This document shows positions 23,991 to 31,901 of a stretch of DNA of 64,000 bases, one piece after another. The notes beneath the pieces are model-generated. The model ran no database searches. It had not been told where the DNA came from and was given only the letters and a program-made list of their open reading frames with translations. Position 1 is the stretch's first letter. Every line of letters starts with the position of its first letter. The position numbers and the translations under genes are program-made. Location of the stretch: positions 248,001 to 312,000 of the forward strand of contig JBKBHI010000004.1 of assembly GCA_046297835.1 (NCBI GenBank), in the 5' to 3' direction. This DNA is from CAMAVH01 sp046297835. Lineage in GTDB: Bacteria > Pseudomonadota > Alphaproteobacteria > SMXQ01.

Positions 23991-25289
23991 TCAAGTTTCG
24001 GGCTGTTTGAGCTTCTTCCACAGGGTGGTGCGCGACACGCCGAGCTTTTTCGCGGCCTCGCCGATCCGGCCGTTCGATTCGGCCAGCGCAAGCTCGATCT
24101 CGCGCCGTTCGGCGTCGAGCCGCGCCTGTTTCAAGTCCTGCGGCGCCGGCTCGTTCAGGCGGCGTTCGGGAAACAGGTCGTCGGGCGAAAGCGCCGCTCC
24201 CTCGGCAAGCACCACGGCGCGTTCGATGCGGTTGCGCAATTCGCGCAGGTTTCCCGGCCATGCGTGGCGCAGCAAAGCGGTCGCCGCGGAGCTCGACAAT
24301 TCGAGGCCTGGCCGGCCATGCCGCTCCTGCGCCGCCGCGAGAAAGACGCGAGAGAAAGCGGGAATGTCGCCTGGCCGGTCGCGCAACGGCGGGACGGCCA
24401 GTTCGATCACCGCCAGCCGGTAGTAGAGGTCTTCGCGGAAGGCGCGCTCGGCGATGCGCGCGCCGAGATCGGCGTTGGTGGCGGCGACCACGCGGCCGCG
24501 AAACTGCTTGTCTTCCCCGCCGCCGACCTGCCGGAACAGGCCGTTCTCCAGCACGCCCAACAAGGCGGCTTGCACGGCGAGCGGCAGCGCGCCGACCTCG
24601 TCGAGAAACAGCGTGCCCTCGGCGCATTGCTCCAGCAAGCCGGTCATTTCGCCGCCGGTCATCGCGCTGGCGGCTCGGCCGAACAGCCGGCCGTCCATCT
24701 GATCGGGCGCCATCGCGCCGCAATCGACGCTGACGAAGGGCCGCGCGCTGCGCGGCGACAGCCGATGCAGCGCGCGGGCTGCGACTTCCTTGCCGCTCCC
24801 GGTCTCGCCGGAGAGCAGCACCGGCAGGTTGCTGGCCGCGGCGCGCCGCAAGCTGTCGGAAAAGGCGCGGGCGGCGGGCGATTCGCCAAAGCTTTCGGCG
24901 GCGGCTTGCAGCGCGGCGTCGCGGCCGACGATGCGCTGGCGGATATATTTGACGAGGGCGTCGATGTCGAACGGCTTGGTCAGGTAATCGTCGGCGCCGG
25001 CCCGGACCAGCCGGATCGCCTGCTCGATCTCGCCGAAGGCGGTGACGAAAACGATCGGCGTTTCGCCGAGATGGGGCAAGGCTTGGCGGAATAGAGTCTC
25101 GCCCGACCCGTCGGGCAGACGGATGTCGGCCAGCACGAAATCGAACGTGCCGGCGGCCATGGCGCGGGACGCTTCGGCGCAGGATTTCGTCCAGACGGTC
25201 GACATGCCTTCGAGCTCGAAGCGCTGCACCACCGCGCCGCCCAATATCGTGTCGTCCTCGACCAGGAGGATGCGGCAACGGCGCGTCAT
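23991..25289 (-). CDS. NtrC-family response regulator with degenerate GAFTGA loop
   Basis: A 432-residue three-domain response regulator. The receiver domain has acidic pair EDD at 11-13, phospho-acceptor Asp55 in LADIRLPDG and Lys105 in LTKPFD. The AAA+ domain has Walker A GETGSGKE at 161-168 and Walker B GTLFLDEV at 225-232. A Fis-type helix-turn-helix ends the protein (GRIGEAAKKLGVSRTTLWKK). The sigma-54 contact loop, normally GAFTGA, reads ASAMTGG at about 207-213, so classical sigma-54 activation is doubtful. It is coupled by a 4-bp overlap to the sensor kinase gene and lies beside the TctAB genes, an arrangement recalling TctDE systems although the effector domain class differs. Confidence 0.93.
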   Translation of the reverse strand: MTRRCRILLVEDDTILGGAVVQRFELEGMSTVWTKSCAEASRAMAAGTFDFVLADIRLPDGSGETLFRQALPHLGETPIVFVTAFGEIEQAIRLVRAGADDYLTKPFDIDALVKYIRQRIVGRDAALQAAAESFGESPAARAFSDSLRRAAASNLPVLLSGETGSGKEVAARALHRLSPRSARPFVSVDCGAMAPDQMDGRLFGRAASAMTGGEMTGLLEQCAEGTLFLDEVGALPLAVQAALLGVLENGLFRQVGGGEDKQFRGRVVAATNADLGARIAERAFREDLYYRLAVIELAVPPLRDRPGDIPAFSRVFLAAAQERHGRPGLELSSSAATALLRHAWPGNLRELRNRIERAVVLAEGAALSPDDLFPERRLNEPAPQDLKQARLDAERREIELALAESNGRIGEAAKKLGVSRTTLWKKLKQPET

Positions 25290-26713
25290 GCGGGCGGCGC
25301 CGCCGGATCGCGATAGGGGAAGCGCAAGCTCACATGGGTGCCGGCGACGGAGGTCGATTCGACCGCGAGGTGGCCGTGCAGGCGCTTGACCAGGGTGGCG
25401 ATCATCTCGATGCCGAGTCCGGCGCTGCGGCGCGCGTCCTCGCCGCCTTCCAGGCGTTGTGTCATATCAGGCGTCATGCCGGATCCTTCGTCCCATATGT
25501 CGAACTCTACAGCGTTACGACCAGATTGTCCGCGCAACTTCACGATGCCGCCCGGCGGGCTCGCCGCCACGGCGTTGAGCAGCAGATTCAACAGTATCTG
25601 GCGCACCTCGGTCGCGCCGACCGGCACGTCGTCGGCGAGATCGGCGGCGATATCGACGGTGACGCCGCGGGATTTGGCCTCCGCCGCGACCAGCACTTGC
25701 ATGTCGTCGATATCCTGCTGGCGGAGATCGCGCCAGGCGCCGTGCGCGCGGTGCGTGTCGAGAGTCGCCTCGACCACGGCCTGCAGCGCGAGAATGCCGC
25801 GCTCGATGAAGTCGAGCGCCGAGGCTCGGGCTTCGGGCCGCTCGCCGAATTTGCGCGCGGTGCCGACGGCGGTGAGGATGCCGGCCAGCGGATTGCGCAC
25901 TTCATGCGCGATGGTCGCGATCAGCCGCCCGAGCACGGCTTCGCGCTCCTGCTTGACGACTTGCACGACGATGTCCTCGCGTTCCTGGCTGGCGTCGACC
26001 ATGCGGTTGTAGGCGCGCAGCATCCGCGCCGCCTCGCTGTCGTCGACGGGGATGTCTCGCTCGCCGATTCGCTGCGGCGGCTCGTCGGCGGCGTCGCGCA
26101 GCCGGCCGGTGAGAATGTCGAGGGGCCGCTGCAGACGGCGCGCGAGGAAGAATCCGCCGATCGCCAAAGCGCTGCTGAATAGCAGATCGGCGAAGATCAG
26201 CAGCCAGCGCAGCCGCCGCATGTCGATGGCGAATTCCGCGATGTCGAGATGCGCGCCGACGACGGCGAGCCGCCGTCCGTTCTCTTCGATCGGGCGCCAG
26301 GTCCAGATCGCCATGCCGTCATCGTCGAAGGCGAGGCCGGAACCATCGGAGCGCATTCCCTCGGGCACGGCGAAAGGCTGGCCGCCGAGATCGGCGCGCG
26401 CGGCTTGTGCGATGATCTGCCCGCTGCCGTCGAGCACGACGATGCGCCGCTCGGCGACGCCTTCATGAAAAGCGAAGGCATGGTCTAGTGCCCGCCGAGC
26501 CGCAGCCTCGTCATCACGCCGGAGGTCGGGCAGCAAGGCCGCAGCCAAGCCGTCGAGATAGACGCGGCCGACCGTCTCTATCTGTTTTTCAAATCGTCCG
26601 GATAGCGCGTGAATGGCGATCTGCGTCGATGTCACGGCGACGACGAAGATCATGGCGCCGACCATGAGCGGCAGGCGAATGGTCATGGGTACGCGGCGAA
26701 TCCAGTCGATCAT
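25286..26713 (-). CDS. Membrane sensor histidine kinase, partner of the NtrC-like regulator
   Basis: A 475-residue sensor kinase. A first membrane helix (residues 12-33) and a second (about 168-190) enclose a periplasmic sensor region of some 135 residues. A HAMP-like linker follows, then the HisKA domain with IAHEVRNPLAGI (phospho-His near 269) and an ATPase domain with QILLNLLLNAVAA as N box and DEGSGM as G1. The stop overlaps the regulator start by four bases. It is divergent from the first TctAB copy across 322 bp. By analogy with citrate and tricarboxylate sensors, it probably senses an acid in the periplasm and controls TctAB; this is inference from position. Confidence 0.93.
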   Translation of the reverse strand: MIDWIRRVPMTIRLPLMVGAMIFVVAVTSTQIAIHALSGRFEKQIETVGRVYLDGLAAALLPDLRRDDEAAARRALDHAFAFHEGVAERRIVVLDGSGQIIAQAARADLGGQPFAVPEGMRSDGSGLAFDDDGMAIWTWRPIEENGRRLAVVGAHLDIAEFAIDMRRLRWLLIFADLLFSSALAIGGFFLARRLQRPLDILTGRLRDAADEPPQRIGERDIPVDDSEAARMLRAYNRMVDASQEREDIVVQVVKQEREAVLGRLIATIAHEVRNPLAGILTAVGTARKFGERPEARASALDFIERGILALQAVVEATLDTHRAHGAWRDLRQQDIDDMQVLVAAEAKSRGVTVDIAADLADDVPVGATEVRQILLNLLLNAVAASPPGGIVKLRGQSGRNAVEFDIWDEGSGMTPDMTQRLEGGEDARRSAGLGIEMIATLVKRLHGHLAVESTSVAGTHVSLRFPYRDPAAPPA

Positions 26714-27035
26714 GGCGCACTTGGTTCCCTGAGGCGCGGCCTCGCAACGGCCATCGTCTTAATTTCTAACATATCGATGCGCCGGGGCGACGCGCGCAAG
26801 ATGTTTAAAAAACGAAAACGTCTTTGAACGATCATGTTCGGAGAGGTGAACCAATCGCCATTCCTTATTCCTGCAGCGTTAATTTTTTCGTGATGATTGT
26901 GCGAAAAAAGTTGAGCGATCTTCAAGAACATTCAAGGTGACGCCCTTGTATTCGCGCGCAGGATGCGCGCGAGGGGAATGAATTGCGTCGTCGGTCGCGG
27001 GCGGCGGAATTATAAAAAATCGGGAGTGGCGAAAA
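26714..27035. promoter_or_regulatory. Intergenic control region between sensor kinase and TctAB copy 1
   Basis: This 322-bp gap holds an AT-rich stretch (26756-26830) suited to the divergent kinase promoter. Three inverted repeats then follow: TTTTTTCG/CGAAAAAA (26883-26890, 26902-26909), CAAGG-N6-CCTTG (26933-26948) and TCGCGCGC-AGGAT-GCGCGCGA (26952-26972). The three are also present before TctAB copy 2, although the bases between them differ. They could be binding sites for the neighbouring response regulator or leader hairpins. I see no sigma-54 promoter. Confidence 0.5.
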
Positions 27036-29135
27036 ATGGAAGTGTCGATGCTGGATGCGGCGATCCAGGCGTTTTTTATCATCATGGATCCGAGCCGGCT
27101 GGGGTTCCTCTGCCTCGGCGTCGTCATGGGCCTGGCGCTGGGCATCATTCCGGGCATCGGCGGCCTCGTCGGCATGGCGTTGCTGCTGCCTTTCACTTTC
27201 GACATGGATCCGTACGCGGCGTTCGCGATGCTGCTCGGCATGAGCGCGGTGACCAACACCAGCGACACGATTCCCGCGGTCTTGTTCGGCGTGCCGGGGA
27301 CTTCGGGCGCGCAAGCGACGGTGATGGACGGCCTGCCCATGGCGAAGAAGGGCGAGGCGGGTCGCGCGTTGAGCGCGGCCTACACCGCGTCGCTGCTCGG
27401 CGGTCTGTGCGGCGCGGCTTTGCTGGCCCTGACGATTCCGCTGCTGCGTCCGGTGATGCTCTACATCGGCTCGCCGGAATTGCTGGGCTTCGCGATCTTC
27501 GGCATCTCGATGGTGGCGGTGCTGTCCGGCAGCGCGCCGCTGCGGGGCTTGGCGGCGGCCGGCTTCGGCCTGATGCTGTCGATGATCGGCTCCGATCCGC
27601 AGACGGGCACGCTGCGCTGGACGATGGACAGCCTCTATCTGTGGGACGGGCTGCCGCTCGTTCCGATGGTGCTCGGCCTGTTCGCCTTGCCGGAATTGAC
27701 CGACTTGATGATCAAGCGCACCTCGATCGCGCCGCCGGACGCCAAAGTCGACGTGCGCAAGGGCATGCTGCAGGGCGTGCGCGACACGCTGCGCAACTGG
27801 GGCCTGGTCATGCGCTGCGGCGCGCTGGGCGCGGGCATCGGGGCGATCCCCGGCCTGGGCTCTTCGGTCGTCGATTGGATCGCCTACAGCCACGCGCTGC
27901 AGACGGTGAAGGACGCCGACAAGACCTTCGGCACCGGCGACGTGCGCGGCGTCATCGCGCCGGAAAGCGCCAACAACTCGATCAACGGCGGCGCGCTGGT
28001 GCCGACGGTGGCGTTCGGCGTGCCGGGTTCGGCCGGCATGGCGATTCTGCTCGGGGCCTTCCTGATCCACGGCCTGGTCCCCGGCCCCGACATGCTGGGC
28101 AAGAACCTGCAGGTCACCTATTCGATGGTGTGGTCGGTGGCGATCGCCAACATCCTGGGCGCCGGCCTGTGCTTCATGTTCAGCGGCTACTTCGCCAAGC
28201 TGGCTTTGCTGCGTTATACGCTGCTGCTGCCCGGCGTCCTCACGGTCGTCTATATCGGCGCGTTCCAGGCGACGCGGCAATGGGGCGATCTCTATGCGCT
28301 GCTCGCCTTCAGCATGCTCGGCTGGACGATGAAGCACCTGAAGTGGCCGCGTCCGCCGCTCATCCTCGGCGTGGTGCTGGGCTCGATCGTCGAGCGCTAC
28401 ATGTTCATCTCGATCGAGCGTTACGGGGCCGACTGGCTGTTGCGCCCGGTGGTGATCGTCTTGCTCGCGCTCGCGCTGATGAGCTTGATGGGGCCGTTCC
28501 TGCGCGACGTGAAGTACCACGGCGGTCTCAAGAACATGCTCATGGGCTTCGGCGCGCCGAAGCTGAAAGCGGAGCACGGCTTCTACGTGTTCTTCCTCGT
28601 GCTGGTGGGCGTCATGCTCTACCAGGCCTCGAGCTGGAACGCCGACGCCAGGATCGCGCCGATGATCGTCGGCATCATGGCCTTCAGCGCCGCCGCGATC
28701 AGCTTCTTTTATCAGGTCTTCCAGCGAGTGAAGCCGGTGAAGACTTCGATGCAAGAGCCGGCCCCGGAGTCGGTGGCTGGCCCAGAACGTAAGCAGAAGA
28801 AAGAGCTTCAGGCGCGCATCCACATGGATCTGTCGACGGACATGTCGGACATTCCGCGGCCCGTATTCATGCGCCGCGCCGCCACATTCTTCTTCGGCTG
28901 GGTGCTCGGCTTCCTCGCGTCGATGGCGGTGATCGGCGTGCTGCCGACCGTGGCCATCTTCGTCGTGCTGTTCATGCGGCTCGAAAACCGCGAGCCGTGG
29001 AAACTCGTCGTCCCGCAGGCCGTCGCCTTGGTCGCGTTCATCTACTACGTCTTCGACCAGTTGCTCACCATCCCATGGCCGCAGACGTTCATCGGCGAAT
29101 GGTTCCCCGCTTTGCGCGTGATACCGACCGTATAG
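27036..29135 (+). CDS. Fused TctA-TctB tripartite tricarboxylate transporter membrane protein, copy 1
   Basis: A 699-residue inner-membrane protein joining the two membrane subunits of a tripartite tricarboxylate transporter. Residues 1-500 are TctA: ALGIIPGIGGLVGMALLLPF and GAGIGAIPGLGSSVVDW are the paired PGIGG/PGLG motifs, with ESANNSINGGALVPT between the halves and about ten to twelve helices. Residues 500-699 form a TctB-like module with about four to five helices, interrupted by a charged linker (570-600). The fusion fixes a 1:1 ratio. No TctC receptor gene is adjacent; the Bug genes elsewhere in this window may serve it. A second copy follows 426 bp downstream. Confidence 0.93.
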   Translation: MEVSMLDAAIQAFFIIMDPSRLGFLCLGVVMGLALGIIPGIGGLVGMALLLPFTFDMDPYAAFAMLLGMSAVTNTSDTIPAVLFGVPGTSGAQATVMDGLPMAKKGEAGRALSAAYTASLLGGLCGAALLALTIPLLRPVMLYIGSPELLGFAIFGISMVAVLSGSAPLRGLAAAGFGLMLSMIGSDPQTGTLRWTMDSLYLWDGLPLVPMVLGLFALPELTDLMIKRTSIAPPDAKVDVRKGMLQGVRDTLRNWGLVMRCGALGAGIGAIPGLGSSVVDWIAYSHALQTVKDADKTFGTGDVRGVIAPESANNSINGGALVPTVAFGVPGSAGMAILLGAFLIHGLVPGPDMLGKNLQVTYSMVWSVAIANILGAGLCFMFSGYFAKLALLRYTLLLPGVLTVVYIGAFQATRQWGDLYALLAFSMLGWTMKHLKWPRPPLILGVVLGSIVERYMFISIERYGADWLLRPVVIVLLALALMSLMGPFLRDVKYHGGLKNMLMGFGAPKLKAEHGFYVFFLVLVGVMLYQASSWNADARIAPMIVGIMAFSAAAISFFYQVFQRVKPVKTSMQEPAPESVAGPERKQKKELQARIHMDLSTDMSDIPRPVFMRRAATFFFGWVLGFLASMAVIGVLPTVAIFVVLFMRLENREPWKLVVPQAVALVAFIYYVFDQLLTIPWPQTFIGEWFPALRVIPTV

Positions 29136-29561
29136 CGAACCCGCCGCCCGCCGCATTGGCGGGCGACTTCCCCCTCCGCGGCCTGAGGCCGCGGAGGGTC
29201 CTTTCCCCAAGGAAAATATTGCGCTGCGCGCTTCTGCTCTCCAGCAGATGACGAGCAAACTCGTCATGCTGGCAAATTCGGTTCTTATGGTTTGACCTGC
29301 AGGGGCGCCGGCGGCGCCAGCCGCGGGATTTGTTAAGAAATCTAAACGCCCTTAAGCGCATATGTTTTTAAAAGTGAACGTACTGTGGGCTCTCTGTGGC
29401 GCACCGTCAATTTTTTCGCGCGCATTGTCAGAAAAAAGTTGAGCCATTCACAGGAACATTCAAGGTGTCGCCCTTGTATTCGCGCGCAGGATGCGCGCGA
29501 GGGGAACGAATTCCGGCGTCTGTCGCGGGCGCGCGGATCTTAAAATGGGGAGTCGCGAAAA
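29136..29561 (+). promoter_or_regulatory. Gap between TctAB copies: terminator, then conserved control region
   Basis: After the terminator (to 29204) I see nothing recognisable until about 29400. The same three inverted repeats as before copy 1 then recur: TTTTTTC...GAAAAAA around 29411-29438, CAAGG-N6-CCTTG at 29461-29476, and TCGCGCGC-AGGAT-GCGCGCGA at 29480-29500. A GGGGAG ribosome site precedes the start codon. Conservation of the repeats against a changed background argues for function. Confidence 0.5.
29172..29198 (+). terminator. Terminator hairpin after TctAB copy 1
   Basis: A perfect 12-bp stem (29172-29183 with 29187-29198), a three-base TGA loop and the tail TCCTTT follow the gene by 36 bp. 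The same stem occurs behind copy 2 with a longer loop. Confidence 0.75.
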
Positions 29562-31661
29562 ATGGAAGTGTCGATGCTGGATGCGGCGATCCAGGCGTTT
29601 TTGATCATCATGGATCCGAGCCGGCTGGGCTTCCTCTTCCTCGGCGTCGTCATGGGCCTGGCGCTGGGCATCATTCCGGGCATCGGCGGCCTCGTCGGCA
29701 TGGCGTTGCTGCTGCCTTTCACTTTCGACATGGATCCGTACGCGGCGTTCGCGATGCTGCTCGGCATGAGCGCGGTGACCAACACCAGCGACACGATTCC
29801 CGCGGTCTTGTTCGGCGTGCCGGGGACTTCGGGCGCGCAAGCGACGGTGATGGACGGCCTGCCCATGGCGAAGAAGGGCGAGGCGGGTCGCGCGTTGAGC
29901 GCGGCCTACACCGCGTCGCTGCTCGGCGGTCTGTGCGGCGCGGCTTTGCTGGCCCTGACGATTCCGCTGCTGCGTCCGGTGATGCTCTACATCGGCTCGC
30001 CGGAATTGCTGGGCTTCGCGATCTTCGGCATCTCGATGGTGGCGGTGCTGTCCGGCAGCGCGCCGCTGCGGGGCTTGGCGGCGGCCGGCTTCGGCCTGAT
30101 GCTGTCGATGATCGGCTCCGATCCGCAGACGGGCACGCTGCGCTGGACGATGGACAGCCTCTATCTGTGGGACGGGCTGCCGCTCGTTCCGATGGTGCTC
30201 GGCCTGTTCGCCTTGCCGGAATTGACCGACTTGATGATCAAGCGCACCTCGATCGCGCCGCCGGACGCCAAAGTCGACGTGCGCAAGGGCATGCTGCAGG
30301 GCGTGCGCGACACGCTGCGCAACTGGGGCCTGGTCATGCGCTGCGGCGCGCTGGGCGCGGGCATCGGGGCGATCCCCGGCCTGGGCTCTTCGGTCGTCGA
30401 TTGGATCGCCTACAGCCACGCGCTGCAGACGGTGAAGGACGCCGACAAGACCTTCGGCACCGGCGACGTGCGCGGCGTCATCGCGCCGGAAAGCGCCAAC
30501 AACTCGATCAACGGCGGCGCGCTGGTGCCGACGGTGGCGTTCGGCGTGCCGGGTTCGGCCGGCATGGCGATTCTGCTCGGGGCCTTCCTGATCCACGGCC
30601 TGGTCCCCGGCCCCGACATGCTGGGCAAGAACCTGCAGGTCACCTATTCGATGGTGTGGTCGGTGGCGATCGCCAACATCCTGGGCGCCGGCCTGTGCTT
30701 CATGTTCAGCGGCTACTTCGCCAAGCTGGCTTTGCTGCGTTATACGCTGCTGCTGCCCGGCGTCCTCACGGTCGTCTATATCGGCGCGTTCCAGGCGACG
30801 CGGCAATGGGGCGATCTCTATGCGCTGCTCGCCTTCAGCATGCTCGGCTGGACGATGAAGCACCTGAAGTGGCCGCGTCCGCCGCTCATCCTCGGCGTGG
30901 TGCTGGGCTCGATCGTCGAGCGCTACATGTTCATCTCGATCGAGCGTTACGGGGCCGACTGGCTGTTGCGCCCGGTGGTGATCGTCTTGCTCGCGCTCGC
31001 GCTGATGAGCTTGATGGGGCCGTTCCTGCGCGACGTGAAGTACCACGGCGGTCTCAAGAACATGCTCATAGGCTTCGGCGCGCCGAAGCTGAAAGCGGAG
31101 CACGGCTTCTACGTGTTCTTCCTCGTGCTGGTGGGCGCCATGCTCTACCAGGCCTCGAGCTGGAACGCCGACGCCAAGGTCGCGCCGATGATCGTCGGCA
31201 TCATGGCCTTCAGCGCCGCCGCGATCAGCTTCGTCTACCAGATTTTCCAGCGCGTCAAGCCGGTGAAGAGCCCGACGCCGGAACTGGCGGAGACCTTGGC
31301 GCCGACGCCGGATGCGAAGAAGAAGAAAGAGCTTCAGGCGCGCATCCACATGGATCTGTCGACGGACATGTCGGACATTCCGCGGCCCGTGTTCATGCGC
31401 CGCGCCGCCACATTCTTCTTCGGCTGGGTGCTCGGCTTCCTCGCGGTAATGGCGGTGATCGGCGTGCTGCCGACCGTGGCCATCTTCGTCGTGCTGTTCA
31501 TGCGGCTCGAGAACCGCGAGCCGTGGAAGCTGGTCATCCCGCAGACCATCGGCTTGGTCGCGTTCATCTACTACGTCTTCGACCAGTTGCTCACCATCCC
31601 CTGGCCGCAGACGTTCATCGGCGAATGGTTCCCCGCTTTGCGCGTGATACCGACCGTATAG
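29562..31661 (+). CDS. Fused TctA-TctB tripartite tricarboxylate transporter membrane protein, copy 2
   Basis: A 699-residue fused TctA-TctB membrane protein, nearly identical to the upstream copy. Differences begin with F14L and C26F. Residues 27-502 are the same, and changes then gather in the TctB-like part: M503I, V to A in VGAMLYQ, a rewritten linker (around 572-592) and IPQTIGLVAF against VPQAVALVAF. PGIGG and PGLG motifs are intact and no frame damage is seen, so both copies should be functional. The differing linker suggests each copy may pair with another receptor or partner. The following M24-fold gene starts 240 bp downstream, with a modified terminator between. Confidence 0.93.
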   Translation: MEVSMLDAAIQAFLIIMDPSRLGFLFLGVVMGLALGIIPGIGGLVGMALLLPFTFDMDPYAAFAMLLGMSAVTNTSDTIPAVLFGVPGTSGAQATVMDGLPMAKKGEAGRALSAAYTASLLGGLCGAALLALTIPLLRPVMLYIGSPELLGFAIFGISMVAVLSGSAPLRGLAAAGFGLMLSMIGSDPQTGTLRWTMDSLYLWDGLPLVPMVLGLFALPELTDLMIKRTSIAPPDAKVDVRKGMLQGVRDTLRNWGLVMRCGALGAGIGAIPGLGSSVVDWIAYSHALQTVKDADKTFGTGDVRGVIAPESANNSINGGALVPTVAFGVPGSAGMAILLGAFLIHGLVPGPDMLGKNLQVTYSMVWSVAIANILGAGLCFMFSGYFAKLALLRYTLLLPGVLTVVYIGAFQATRQWGDLYALLAFSMLGWTMKHLKWPRPPLILGVVLGSIVERYMFISIERYGADWLLRPVVIVLLALALMSLMGPFLRDVKYHGGLKNMLIGFGAPKLKAEHGFYVFFLVLVGAMLYQASSWNADAKVAPMIVGIMAFSAAAISFVYQIFQRVKPVKSPTPELAETLAPTPDAKKKKELQARIHMDLSTDMSDIPRPVFMRRAATFFFGWVLGFLAVMAVIGVLPTVAIFVVLFMRLENREPWKLVIPQTIGLVAFIYYVFDQLLTIPWPQTFIGEWFPALRVIPTV

Positions 31662-31697
31662 CGAACCCGCCGCCCGCCGCATTGGCGGGCGACTTCC

Positions 31698-31754
31698 CCC
31701 TCCGCGGCCATGCCTGAGGCCGCCGCCAACAAGGCGACGATCGGCCGCGGAGGG
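31698..31754 (+). terminator. Terminator stem of copy 2 with a 33-base loop
   Basis: The 12-bp stem of the copy-1 terminator is kept exactly (31698-31709 with 31743-31754). The three-base loop is replaced by 33 bases containing ATGCCTGAGGCC and a further internal GC pairing. Termination may be weakened, allowing read-through into the M24 gene. From here to 31889 I see nothing else. Confidence 0.5.
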
Positions 31755-31901
31755 CCCCCTTCTTCCGAGCGCGCGCTGGGCTTCCGCCCCGCCCGTTGCG
31801 CCTGGCGATACTCCCGAGCTGTTGCCCGCGTGCAGAACGCCGGGCATGATGGCGCCGCGACGCCTCATAGAAGGCGAGCGAAAGTTTCAGGGAGATATCG
31901 C

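Larger units (their letters stand above)
26877..29198 (+). repeat. Segmental tandem duplication, unit 1
   Basis: About 2.3 kb including control region, TctAB gene and terminator, repeated about 2,526 bp downstream. Reading both copies side by side, I see no base change over roughly the first 1.4 kb after codon 27. Control regions and the C-terminal part of the gene differ noticeably. Confidence 0.92.
29403..31754 (+). repeat. Segmental tandem duplication, unit 2
   Basis: This is the second copy of the control region, TctAB gene and terminator. The flanking control region is only about three-quarters alike while the gene core is identical, which suggests gene conversion after an older duplication. 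No inverted terminal repeats or transposase lie at the ends. Confidence 0.9.

Noticed and set aside
26714..27035. Sigma-54 promoter before TctAB
   Set aside because: No TGGCAC-N5-TTGC-like site was found in either copy's control region.
26877..31754. Duplicated TctAB block as an insertion sequence or composite transposon
   Set aside because: No transposase, inverted ends or target duplications; the repeated unit is just gene plus control region and terminator.
26922..31868. Minus-strand frames of about 800 codons opposite both TctAB genes
   Set aside because: Shadow frames in GC-rich DNA; His/Arg/Gln-rich low-complexity translation with no motif, while the plus strand has clear transporter motifs.
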